Shown here one piece after another: positions 48,804-56,504 of a stretch of 64,000 bases of DNA. Each line of letters begins with the position of its first letter. The first letter of the stretch is position 1. The DNA is taken from positions 1-64,000 of the forward strand of contig JAHREW010000003.1 in assembly GCA_020883125.1 (NCBI GenBank), given 5' to 3'. Both the position numbers and the translations under genes were made by a program. The DNA comes from Microcoleus sp. CAWBG506. Lineage in GTDB: Bacteria > Cyanobacteriota > Cyanobacteriia > Cyanobacteriales > Microcoleaceae. Under the pieces are notes generated by a model. That model searched no databases. It had not been told where the DNA came from and worked only from the letters and a program-made list of their open reading frames with translations.

Positions 48804-50402
48804 ATGACTCAACAGAGCAATCTTAATCCGATCGCTCAAATTGCGATCGATCCAAAACAATTAGAAAAGTTTGTCAAGTTATCTGGGCGCAGTCTGTGGA
48901 TAACTGCTTTGCTTGCCTTTACAGTTCCAATTCTTGCCTACACTTACACTAAGCGGCGACGGGCTTTTTATATTGCTTTGCTGCTTAGCGGTTTGATGGG
49001 TGTATTGACTGTGTTCATAGTTTTTTCTAGAGAAATACCCAATGGAAGTACGCTTCCTACTACGGCATTCTCTACATTTTCTTTCCTAGTTTCCCTGGCA
49101 ATTACTGTTGATAACTGCGCCGCTATTTTCCGGGCTAGAAAACAAGTTGAATTATTAACAGGAGAGACTCCTTGGAAAACAGCTAATAATCACCAAGTTA
49201 AAAACGGACGGTGGCCTGCATGGTTTCCCTATCCCAGTTCTTGGGTGAGAACTTTCGTTTTAATGTTGTGGATAGGTATTGTTGTGAGAGTTGTCGGTTT
49301 TTGGATTGCTATTATCGGTCTAACTTTATCAGCAACTCAGCAAGATATGGGCTCATTTTTGCGAGCTTTAGGACTAATAATACCCCTTTCAGTAGTAATA
49401 CTATCTTACCTTCATCACATTTTATTTTTAGATAAATCTCAAGTCACGTACACTCGGTGGATTCCTACTCCCAGGAGTTTGTGGGAAGGTTTGTATGCTC
49501 CAATTGTGGCACTATTATCTTTGATAATGGTAGTAGTTTTGATATTACCATTTTTTCCAATGGTTCCAACCTGCAACTATGGAGCCGAATTTGAATTGGC
49601 AAGTTGTATTGGATCTTACCAAGCAGAGATATCTAATTATTTAACTACTATTGCTGAAGTTTCAACAGTGATTTGGGTAGTGACAGCAGCATATCTGTAC
49701 CAAATAGATTACCTGATTCGTAACAATATTTCTCTGAAAACGCTGTCGCAATCAATTTTACTGGGATTTATCACTTTTTTGGCGGTTTCAGGGATTTCGC
49801 AGCTTTCTAAAAATCCAGAGGCGAGGCTAGCAATAAATTCCCCTGCACCGACAACCAATGTACCGGATTTGGTGACTTCTGAACAAACACCTACACCTGC
49901 TTTGCCAACTGCACCGATACCCCAGCCCTTACCGCAGACTTCTCCAACAGTTGAATCTGACTCTTTTCGGGATGCAGTAAATAAAGCAACAAATGCAGCA
50001 AATCTGGCTCAATCGGCTCAATCTGAGGCGCAGTTGCTCACAGTAGTCGCTGAGTGGCAAAATGCGATCGCCCTGATGAAATCAGTACCGCCTTCTAGTT
50101 CCGATTATGATGTGGCCCAAGATAGAGTTATACAGTACCAGCAGAATGTAGTTGCTATTAAGCGCAGAATCACTCGTCCTTTTCAACAGGGAATTGATGA
50201 AGCTCAAAATGCAGCATTTTTCGCTCAAACTGCTAAATCTAAAGCTGAGTGGGAAAACGTGGTCAGTCACTGGGAGCAAGCGATCGCATTTATGAAAACT
50301 GTACCACAGTCTAATTCCAATTATGCTGTAGCTCAAAATAGAGTTGTCAAGTATCAGCAAAATTTAAAATCTGCACGTTTAGCAGTTAGTCGCGCTCAAT
50401 AA
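48804..50402 (+). CDS. Multipass membrane protein with duplicated C-terminal module
   Basis: A 532-residue protein. It has about seven or eight hydrophobic helices between residues 30 and 345 (for example SLWITALLAFTVPILAYTYT, FVLMLWIGIVVRVVGFWIAI, LIMVVVLILPFFPMV). A Pro/Thr linker follows. Then come two copies of an about 60-residue helical module: SFRDAVNKATNAANLAQSAQ ... WQNAIALMKSVPPSS, and GIDEAQNAAFFAQTAKSKAE ... WEQAIAFMKTVPQSN. A third copy occurs in the protein at 466-1494, so the module is reused in unrelated membrane proteins. The ATG at 48804 is preferred to the TTG at 48777; neither has a strong ribosome site. Function unknown. Confidence 0.75.
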   Translation: MTQQSNLNPIAQIAIDPKQLEKFVKLSGRSLWITALLAFTVPILAYTYTKRRRAFYIALLLSGLMGVLTVFIVFSREIPNGSTLPTTAFSTFSFLVSLAITVDNCAAIFRARKQVELLTGETPWKTANNHQVKNGRWPAWFPYPSSWVRTFVLMLWIGIVVRVVGFWIAIIGLTLSATQQDMGSFLRALGLIIPLSVVILSYLHHILFLDKSQVTYTRWIPTPRSLWEGLYAPIVALLSLIMVVVLILPFFPMVPTCNYGAEFELASCIGSYQAEISNYLTTIAEVSTVIWVVTAAYLYQIDYLIRNNISLKTLSQSILLGFITFLAVSGISQLSKNPEARLAINSPAPTTNVPDLVTSEQTPTPALPTAPIPQPLPQTSPTVESDSFRDAVNKATNAANLAQSAQSEAQLLTVVAEWQNAIALMKSVPPSSSDYDVAQDRVIQYQQNVVAIKRRITRPFQQGIDEAQNAAFFAQTAKSKAEWENVVSHWEQAIAFMKTVPQSNSNYAVAQNRVVKYQQNLKSARLAVSRAQ

Positions 50403-50446
50403 AAACCTTGGGTAACGGATATAAATACTAAAATTACCTTCTCCTC

Positions 50447-50662
50447 GTGCAGTCTTCATGGGGGGTATTCATCATCATTTCTCAACTAGAGTTAAAAGAA
50501 ACAGAAGATACTGAAGACTATAAATTCTATGAGTTGCGCTTGCTGATGAATCAGGGCGTGAGCCTATCTTTGGGTAAAAGCGTGTATCATAAAGAACAAC
50601 AGAAAATGGCTGACTTGATTCGCAGCTACCTTAATCCTCGATCGCACTTCGGCGCGCTTTAA
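50447..50662 (+). CDS. Possible small protein or gene fragment
   Basis: A 71-codon frame whose central part (ETEDTEDYKFYELRLLMNQG, VSLSLGKSVYHKEQQKMADL) reads like the end of a real protein: a beta-strand/helix unit of the type seen at the C-termini of some cyanobacterial membrane proteins. No conventional ribosome site is visible. The last 32 bases overlap the convergent nucleotidyltransferase gene. It may be a decayed gene whose 5' part is lost. Family not recognised. Confidence 0.35.
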   Translation: MQSSWGVFIIISQLELKETEDTEDYKFYELRLLMNQGVSLSLGKSVYHKEQQKMADLIRSYLNPRSHFGAL

Positions 50663-51575
50663 TCAAAAACTGATTAGCCTTCTCATAATTAGGACGTTCT
50701 GGTAAGCGAGTTGATCCAAAAGCGCGATCGAACTCTCGATGCAAATCCAGCCGCCACCGATTCACCTCATCCCAGGGTACTTCCTGATTGCGGATAGACA
50801 AAAGTTGCGATCGATAATCATCCACTCGCACCGGCACAAAACCCTCCTTCAACACCGTGATTCCCGATAATAGCAACCGAATTAAGTGCATGGCGTGCTT
50901 CGAGCGAACTTCTCCTGTATTCCGCAAATCTTGTTCCATTTTTTTAAACTGAGACAAAACATAGCCATTGTAAGTTTGATAAACCAATTTAGACAGAAAG
51001 ATTTCCCGAATGTCTAGCAATTCTTGTGCTACAGGAGAAACCGTTTCCACCAAAGGCGTATACAAACATTCCAGCACATTTGGATTACCTTTTAGCGCCA
51101 CCATCAAAAACTTTTGCAGTTCCCAGTAACATTCATCATTTTGCTTGTTTTCCAATTGCTCTGGAATCCCATAAAGCGACCAATGAAGGTTTGCGGGTGG
51201 CAGATAAATCCCGCGCCGATCGGTATCAGATTGCGCGTTATCTAAACCATAGGCTTTGGAACCGACAATGCAGCGGTAAATGACTGAATCATAGAGGTTG
51301 TATTCGGCTAAGAAATCTGCTTTTGAATGCAATCCTTCGCTCTGAAACTGCTTGCGGATACTGAGTTCGTGTCGCCGCAAACTGATTTCTGTGCCGTCTG
51401 GGAGTTTGACTAAATATGCGTGAGAATTATCCGTAGGCGATTGAACGATGACACCTACTGCTCCTGGTTTCCAAGATTGATTAGTGGCGGGGTTTTTGAC
51501 TTCAATTTTGGTGACAATCTGGGTTCCTGCGGGGAGGATTAAGTTGAAATTTTGGGGAATATTGGCATTTGCCAT
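50631..51575 (-). CDS. Predicted nucleotidyltransferase (YcgL/pol-beta-like superfamily)
   Basis: A 314-residue protein. An N-terminal beta-rich region (about 1-75) carries GTEISLRRHELSIRK. The nucleotidyltransferase domain follows, with the signature CIVGSKAYGLDNAQSDTDRR (GS...D-x-D) supplying two metal-binding acidic residues. Later segments (GNPNVLECLYTPLVE, LVYQTYNGYVLSQFKKMEQD, SKHAMHLIRLLLSG) match predicted nucleotidyltransferases of the COG3541 type. Members are often found with RNA-repair or toxin-antitoxin genes; the substrate is unknown. The start is ATG at 51575. It lies next to a repeat-rich island with hicAB and Uma2, so it may belong to an accessory set. No RNA ligase is adjacent. 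Confidence 0.82.
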   Translation of the reverse strand: MANANIPQNFNLILPAGTQIVTKIEVKNPATNQSWKPGAVGVIVQSPTDNSHAYLVKLPDGTEISLRRHELSIRKQFQSEGLHSKADFLAEYNLYDSVIYRCIVGSKAYGLDNAQSDTDRRGIYLPPANLHWSLYGIPEQLENKQNDECYWELQKFLMVALKGNPNVLECLYTPLVETVSPVAQELLDIREIFLSKLVYQTYNGYVLSQFKKMEQDLRNTGEVRSKHAMHLIRLLLSGITVLKEGFVPVRVDDYRSQLLSIRNQEVPWDEVNRWRLDLHREFDRAFGSTRLPERPNYEKANQFLIKARRSAIED

Positions 51576-51699
51576 GAGGGAACCTCCGGCGGGGTACGAG
51601 TTATACTATTATTGTAGCATATATGTAGTATTAAGCAAAGGGAGTTTTGGGCGCATCCCACACCGCAAGCTATGGCAATTTTGGCCTTGTTGAACATTG

Positions 51700-51831
51700 T
51701 CTAATTATTAAGGAGGAAGATTAATGCGTTATACTGTGGTTGAAAAAGGTGAAACTACCTACGGTGCCTATGTTCCAGATTTACCTGGCTCTGTGTCTGT
51801 GGCTGAAAGTTTAGAAGAGGTGAGGAATACT
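51700..51831 (+). pseudogene. Decayed hicA-hicB remnant
   Basis: The bases GGAGGAAGATTAATGCGTTA at about 51712-51731 repeat the end of hicA and start of hicB at 53016. The frame at 51724 gives RYTVVEKGETTYGAYVPDLP then SVAESLEEVRN, nearly identical to the first 35 residues of the intact HicB. Homology then stops abruptly at about 51828 and the frame runs into unrelated DNA. The upstream word GTTGAACATTGTCT also occurs before the intact pair (52684-52697). This is a truncated duplicate of the toxin-antitoxin locus. Confidence 0.85.
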
Positions 51832-51922
51832 AACATCAAAATTCTGCTACTTCTAACAATAAGGGTACAAATTCAGCTTCGATCCTGTAGGCGATCGCTA
51901 TCAATCGAAGGAGATATTTCAA

Positions 51923-52531
51923 ATGATTGCTCAACTACAACCTCATTTCATGAGTCCCCAAGAATATCTGGAATGGGAAGAACAACAACCCATTAAATAT
52001 GAATATATGAATGGGGAAATCTTTGCTATGACCGGGGGAATTCTGGCCCATAACTCCATTGCGATAAACCTGACATCTGCACTCAAAAATCACTTGCGGG
52101 GTAAAGGTTGTAAAGTTTTTATGGCAGATGCCAAACTAGGGGTTTCGCAAAATGGTCCTTTTCACTATCCAGATGTCATGGTCAGTTGCGATCCACTCGA
52201 CCAAAAAGCCCGTAAAATTATTTATCATCCCTGTTTAATTGTTGAAGTGCTATCTCCAGGAACAGAAGCATTCGATCGCGGCCAGAAATTTAGAAATTAC
52301 CGTCAAATTGAAAGTTTAAAAGAATATGTTTTGATTGAAGCCGATCGCCTGAATGTGGAATATTACCGCATCAATGAGAAAGGCAAATGGGAACTCACTG
52401 CTTATTCCCTTGACGCGACAACTATCGACGGTACAGAAGTAGAAGTTGATTTTACTAGCGTTGATTTCCGCTGTCCGATTTCTCTGCTGTATGAAGATGT
52501 TGTTTTTCCGGAAGATAATCCTGTTTTCTAG
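51923..52531 (+). CDS. Uma2-family (DUF820) PD-(D/E)XK endonuclease
   Basis: A 202-residue member of the Uma2/DUF820 family, which is greatly expanded in cyanobacteria and has a restriction-endonuclease-like fold. Family hallmarks: MSPQEYLEWEEQQPIKYEYM, NGEIFAMTGGILAHNSIAIN, KVFMADAKLGVSQNGPFHYP-D, and PCLIVEVLSPGTEAFDRGQK (Asp ... Glu-x-Leu). The last part YVLIEADRLNVEYYR matches too. Real cleavage activity is unproved for most members. The ATG at 51923 has GGAG upstream. It sits between the decayed and the intact hicAB, with the 64-bp palindromic element beginning three bases after its stop. Confidence 0.92.
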   Translation: MIAQLQPHFMSPQEYLEWEEQQPIKYEYMNGEIFAMTGGILAHNSIAINLTSALKNHLRGKGCKVFMADAKLGVSQNGPFHYPDVMVSCDPLDQKARKIIYHPCLIVEVLSPGTEAFDRGQKFRNYRQIESLKEYVLIEADRLNVEYYRINEKGKWELTAYSLDATTIDGTEVEVDFTSVDFRCPISLLYEDVVFPEDNPVF

Positions 52532-52533
52532 TT

Positions 52534-52669
52534 GTAGGGTGCGTCAGGGCAGAATGTGACGACAACAAACTAAGAACTTCCCCCTGACGCACCCTACTGA
52601 AAGTTGTAGGGTGCGTCAGGGCAGAATGTGACGACAACAAACTAAGAATTTCCCCCTGACGCACCCTAC
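52534..52669. mobile_element. Two tandem copies of a 64-bp terminal-inverted-repeat element
   Basis: Copies at 52534-52597 and 52606-52669 are almost identical. Each begins GTAGGGTGCGTCAGGG and ends CCCTGACGCACCCTAC, perfect 16-bp inverted ends around a constant core (AGAATGTGACGACAACAAAC). They are separated by eight bases (TGAAAGTT). A third copy is at 53338-53401. Palindromic ends and exact length conservation suggest a short mobile or amplifying repeat rather than a regulatory hairpin. Confidence 0.85.
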
Positions 52670-52821
52670 TGTTAGCTTACTGTGTTGAACATTGTCTTCA
52701 GATTGAGCAGAATCAGGTTTTTTATCAGTCGCCCTAGGTTACAATCGAGAGGTTGCTGAAGTTAAAGCATATTATGGGGATATAAATGCGGGAGTTGATG
52801 AATTTTATAGATAAATGAACA

Positions 52822-53016
52822 ATGAAAGTTAGAGAAGTTATTAAAATGTTAGAAGATGATGGTTGGTATTTAGCTAGAACAAAGGGCAGTCATCGTCAAT
52901 TCAAACACCCAGAAAAGGCTGGAACTGTTACGGTGTCAGGTAATTTAGGCGTTGATATGCCAATTGGTACGCTTAAAAGTGTTTTGCGACAATCTCAACT
53001 AGAGGAGGAAGATTAA
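52822..53016 (+). CDS. hicA: HicA-type mRNA interferase toxin
   Basis: A 64-residue toxin of the HicA family, a small dsRBD-like ribonuclease. It has the family pattern KVREVIKMLEDDGWYLARTK followed by GSHRQFKHPEKAGTVTVSGN, in which the His of GSHR is the catalytic residue. The end SVLRQSQLEEED overlaps the hicB start by one base (TAATG). The toxin gene comes first, as usual for HicAB. A decayed copy lies 1.1 kb upstream. Because toxin and antitoxin are translationally coupled, HicB can neutralise HicA as it is made. Confidence 0.92.
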   Translation: MKVREVIKMLEDDGWYLARTKGSHRQFKHPEKAGTVTVSGNLGVDMPIGTLKSVLRQSQLEEED

Positions 53017-53222
53017 TGCGTTATGCTGTGGTAATTGAAAAAGGTGAAACTAGCTACGGTGCGTATGTTCCCGATTTACCGGGATGTGTGGCTGTGGCTG
53101 AAAGTTTAGAAGAGGTGAGGAATTTAATTAAAGAGGCGATCGCATTTCATATTGAAGGACTACAAGAGGATGCTTTTCCGATTCCCGAACCTGTCTCTAT
53201 TTGCGAATATGTTGAAGCTTAA
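53016..53222 (+). CDS. hicB: HicB-type antitoxin
   Basis: A 68-residue partial-RNase-H-fold antitoxin that binds HicA. The conserved part is RYAVVIEKGETSYGAYVPDL, PGCVAVAESLEEVRN and LIKEAIAFHIEGLQEDAFPI-PEP. It lacks a separate C-terminal DNA-binding domain, as in short HicB forms, so autoregulation would need another factor. It is encoded with a one-base overlap after hicA. GAGGAGGA just upstream of the ATG is a strong ribosome site, which would favour antitoxin excess. A truncated paralog is at 51724. Confidence 0.92.
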   Translation: MRYAVVIEKGETSYGAYVPDLPGCVAVAESLEEVRNLIKEAIAFHIEGLQEDAFPIPEPVSICEYVEA

Positions 53223-53337
53223 GCTAAGCACCAATTAATTTTTATTTCCAGTCCGTTTTTTTACCTGCTTGATTTTTTCCTCATACCCCCTTTTCACTTT
53301 CATGTTGTGCAGGAAGTGCTACACGCCCATGAAAGTT

Positions 53338-53401
53338 GTAGGGTGCGTCAGGGCAGAATGTGACGACAACAAACTAAGAATTTCCCCCTGACGCACCCTA
53401 C
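53338..53401. mobile_element. 64-bp terminal-inverted-repeat element, third copy
   Basis: The same 64-bp element as at 52534 and 52606, with identical 16-bp inverted ends. The bases around it (GAAAGTT before, TGTTAGCT after) also match copy 2, so the duplicated unit is larger than the element itself. It lies between hicB and tRNA-Val; the 400-bp spacer otherwise holds nothing recognisable. Confidence 0.85.
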
Positions 53402-53442
53402 TGTTAGCTGTGAAAAATGTGGGTTAGTTTGAGTGAAAAAAA

Positions 53443-53514
<72 letters not shown>

Positions 53515-53629
53515 GTAGATAACTAATCTATCATACTATGTCCAGATTTGCAAGCACAATTTCCCAAAAAATTTAGTGGCACTCGACAAAATGCCCGATC
53601 GCACGCACAGGCATTAGTCGAGCCTAGCA

Positions 53630-53842
53630 TCAATCAACCAACCACCAGCCCGCGGCGGGGCCGACAAATCGTACTACAACCCACCAAGCAACCAGCAAAC
53701 TAATCCCGATCCAGCTTCCGCGACTTGTCCACTTCAAAAAATCTGCGCTTTGGGTTTTCGTGATCGGCAGCCAGGGATAGATACGTTCTTCTTCACCATA
53801 CTTGTCGCCGATCGCCTGTTTGCGACGTTTAGATTCGCCCAT
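53630..53842 (-). CDS. DUF2839 membrane protein
   Basis: A 70-residue protein of the cyanobacterial DUF2839 family: MGESKRRKQAIGDKYGEEER, IYPWLPITKTQSADFLKWTS and one membrane helix (SWIGISLLVAWWVVVRFVGP) near the C-terminus. The charged N-terminus is probably cytoplasmic. It is broadly conserved in cyanobacteria, and its function is unknown. The ATG at 53842 starts the conserved motif. The tRNA-Val gene lies downstream and a truncated gene upstream, both on the same strand. Confidence 0.88.
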   Translation of the reverse strand: MGESKRRKQAIGDKYGEEERIYPWLPITKTQSADFLKWTSRGSWIGISLLVAWWVVVRFVGPAAGWWLVD

Positions 53843-53888
53843 AATCTTTGTCTACTAAATTAGATTTCCAATTGGATACTCAACCAAA

Positions 53889-54119
53889 TTATAGGCCAAC
53901 AGTTGAAATACTCACCGGCCTCTCATGAGCGGTGATTCTTGACGCTTCACAGGGTTCTGCTTTCACAAAATATCCGAGAGAGCCCATTTGTTGCCGCGCT
54001 TCGTTTTCTTGGGCTTTGAGGTGTTCCGGTAGCGGTACGGGATCGGCGGGGGCTCCTGGATGGTAGTGATAAGCTTGTTCGGTTACTAAATCGATGAAAC
54101 CGATGATTTGTTCGTTAAT
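53889..54119 (-). pseudogene. N-terminally truncated gene remnant
   Basis: On the minus strand an open frame ends at 53889 and reads NEQIIGFIDLVTEQAYHYHP, then GAPADPVPLPEHLKAQENEA, RQQMGSLGYFVKAEPCEASR. It has protein-like composition throughout, but no ATG, GTG or TTG precedes NEQ. The upstream side merges into the 102-bp tandem duplication that starts at about 54137. I infer a real gene that lost its N-terminus to repeat insertion. The family is not recognised; the only ATG in frame would leave about 32 residues. Confidence 0.5.
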
Positions 54120-54136
54120 TGTATTTTTTCTTAATA

Positions 54137-54335
54137 TTTTGATTTTTTTTACCGCAGAGAGCGCAGAGAGCGCAGAGGAGGAGGATAGGGGGACTTATTA
54201 TTCCTAGTTAGGGTGGATTTTATGTCGCTCTTGTTGTTATTTTGATTTTTTTACCGCAGAGAGCGCAGAGAGCGCAGAGGAGGAGAAGAGGGGGACTTAT
54301 TATTCCTAGTTAGGGTGGATTTGATGTCGCTCTTC
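54137..54335. repeat. 102-bp tandem duplication with ACCGCAGAGAGCGCAGAG motif
   Basis: Two nearly identical units start at 54137 and 54239. Both contain ACCGCAGAGAGCGCAGAG, GGGGGACTTATTATTCCTAG and TTAGGGTGGATTT, with a 102-bp period. A related CTCTGTGTTCTCTGCG word occurs near 23900. The pair fills the space between the truncated gene and the end of coaT. Confidence 0.85.
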
Positions 54336-54352
54336 CTCTGCGTCGCATTTCT

Positions 54353-56266
54353 CTAATTTCTCAGCAGTCGCAAGCCGCTTAATGTTACTATTACTGTAGA
54401 GCCTTCGTGACCGATGACACCTAAAGGCATGGTAATATTTCCGAGAAAATTGGCCGCCAGTAACAGCATAATACAACTGAGTGCAAAGACAATGTTTTGT
54501 TTGACAACATTTTGAGCGCGACGCCCTAAAATAATTGCTTTTGCTAGCTGTTCTAATCTATCGGCCATTAATACGATATCCGCAGTTTCCAAAGCTACAT
54601 CGCTGCCCGAAATTCCCATGGCAATTCCCACAGAGGCTTGAGCGAGGGCGGGGGCATCGTTGATGCCGTCTCCTACCATGGCGACGGTTTGATACTGTTT
54701 TTGCAGTCGTTGAATTACGGCTACTTTGTCTTCTGGTAACAGTTCGGCATAGACTTCTTTGATGCCTAATTCGCTGGCTATGTATTGAGCTGTTTGCTGA
54801 TTGTCACCTGTCAGCATAATTATATGTTCTACGCCTAACTTGGTCAAGCGTTTGATGGTATTGGCTGCTTCGGGGCGGAGGGTGTCTGCTACCGCAATGA
54901 TCCCCAACAGTTCATCGCCCTGACTCACCCAAACCACGGTTTTTCCTGCTGCTTGCAACTGCTGGCTGACTTGAGTTAACTCCCCTGTTGCTTGCACGAA
55001 ATTAGCTTTACCAATGGAGATGATTTGGTGGTTGATTTTGCCTACAATTCCTTGGCCGACTTTGGCTTGAACTTCGGTGGCGATGGGAAGTGCTAATTGT
55101 TGTTTTTGGGCGGCTTCGACAATGGCAATTGCGATCGCGTGTTCTGAGTAAGTTTCCAAAGCAGCCGCTAATTGCAGAACTTCTGTTTCAGTATATCCGG
55201 TGGCGGGGACAATTTGGATAACTTCTGGTTTTCCGGTAGTCAGAGTTCCAGTTTTATCAAAGGCGATCGCCCTGACTTTACCAATTATCTCTAACTGTGC
55301 GCCACTTTTAAACAAAATTCCCTGTTTCGCCCCATTGGCAATTCCCGAAAGTAGCGCGGGCATAATCGAAGCCATCAGCGCGCAGGGAGAAGCAACTACT
55401 AGGAAAATCAACGCCCGATAGATTGTATCTTCCCAATTCCAACCGAAAATAAATGGTGGCAAAATTGCCAACAGCAAGCCAACAATCACAATAAATCGAG
55501 CATAACCACGCTCGAATTTTTCCACAAACATTTGAGAAGGAGGCGCTGCGGTTTGTGCTTGCTGTACCAGCCGAATTACGCGCTGAATTAAACTGCTTTC
55601 TGGGGTTTTGTGGACTTCTATTTGTAGCGCGCCGAAACCGTTAATTGTTCCGGCATAAACTTCATCACCCGCTGTTTTTTCCACGGGCATAGATTCGCCG
55701 GTGATTGAGGCTTGATTCAGGCTGCTAGCACCTTCTACAATTATCGCATCGGTGGGAATTATTTCTCCTGGCTTGACTAAAATGCGATCGCCAATTTGCA
55801 ATTTATCGATCGCAATTTCCCGTTCATCGCCATCAAGCACCACCCTAGCAGTATCCGCAGTCAAACTCATCAAACTGCGGATGCTGCGTTCAGTCCGCTG
55901 CATAGCATAACCTTCTAGGGCACCGCTAATCGCAAAAATTAAAATCAAAACAGCGCCGTCAACAATTAAATGATATTCATGCCGCCACAGCCCCAAACCG
56001 GCCGCCCCCAAAGCAGCCACAATCATTAGCAAATCGACATCTAATTCATGTTCTTGAAAAAGCGTCGTTAATCCTTCGCGGGCGCTGGAATAACCACCGA
56101 TGACATAAGCAGCCGGGAGGATAAATACAGCCAAGCCCAACCAGCCTAGTTGCAGCGCTAGGGAACCCAAAATGACCAGAATTCCACAGAGGGTGGCGGT
56201 TAAAGCGTCGGGATGTTCTTCTGCTAACTGAGAGATGCGAGAAATTGAGATGGAATTAGAAGTCAT
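54353..56266 (-). CDS. coaT: Cobalt-exporting P1B-4-type ATPase CoaT
   Basis: Heavy-metal P-type ATPase of 637 residues in the inner membrane. About six to eight helices are seen. The actuator TGES motif lies in NQASITGESMPVEK. The metal site on helix 6 is SPC (LVVASPCALMASIMPALL, near residue 293), the signature of the P1B-4 cobalt/zinc class, instead of CPC. The phosphorylation site DKTGTLTTGKPE is near residue 337, and the ATP-binding and hinge motifs MLTGDN and GDGINDAPALAQASVGIAMG follow. There is no N-terminal metal-binding (HMA) domain, as usual for this class. The regulator coaR is divergent, 238 bp away, and a MerR-type dyad sits in its promoter. In Synechocystis the pair exports cobalt. 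The ATG at 56266 is firm. Confidence 0.93.
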   Translation of the reverse strand: MTSNSISISRISQLAEEHPDALTATLCGILVILGSLALQLGWLGLAVFILPAAYVIGGYSSAREGLTTLFQEHELDVDLLMIVAALGAAGLGLWRHEYHLIVDGAVLILIFAISGALEGYAMQRTERSIRSLMSLTADTARVVLDGDEREIAIDKLQIGDRILVKPGEIIPTDAIIVEGASSLNQASITGESMPVEKTAGDEVYAGTINGFGALQIEVHKTPESSLIQRVIRLVQQAQTAAPPSQMFVEKFERGYARFIVIVGLLLAILPPFIFGWNWEDTIYRALIFLVVASPCALMASIMPALLSGIANGAKQGILFKSGAQLEIIGKVRAIAFDKTGTLTTGKPEVIQIVPATGYTETEVLQLAAALETYSEHAIAIAIVEAAQKQQLALPIATEVQAKVGQGIVGKINHQIISIGKANFVQATGELTQVSQQLQAAGKTVVWVSQGDELLGIIAVADTLRPEAANTIKRLTKLGVEHIIMLTGDNQQTAQYIASELGIKEVYAELLPEDKVAVIQRLQKQYQTVAMVGDGINDAPALAQASVGIAMGISGSDVALETADIVLMADRLEQLAKAIILGRRAQNVVKQNIVFALSCIMLLLAANFLGNITMPLGVIGHEGSTVIVTLSGLRLLRN

Positions 56267-56299
56267 TGGAAAAATTTGATTTGGTAGAATGACTTCTGT

Positions 56300-56332
56300 A
56301 GCCTAAACCTTGACATTAATGTCAATGTCAAG
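56300..56332 (-). promoter_or_regulatory. MerR-type coaT promoter and operator
   Basis: On the minus strand TTGACA (-35, 56326-56331) and TAGGCT (-10, 56300-56305) are separated by 20 bp, the long spacing typical of MerR-family promoters. A perfect dyad, CTTGACATT-GACATT-AATGTCAAG (9-6-9), covers 56309-56332 and lies largely in the spacer. The -10 box is 33 bp from the coaT start. CoaR is the expected binding protein. It would untwist the spacer when cobalt is bound (known mechanism; binding here is inferred). Confidence 0.85.
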
Positions 56333-56504
56333 AGTAAAACCAAAATAAATTCGTCATCAACTCGCCTCTGGTTACATCCGAGATTCCGACAGGGATTGAA
56401 ATCCCTGATAGCGCAAGTCCTCTCAAAGAGGACTGAAGAGAGTTGAGATAGGACTTGCGGGTGAATGCGATGGCCAAATATATAATTCAAGCATCTCAAA
56501 TCCA

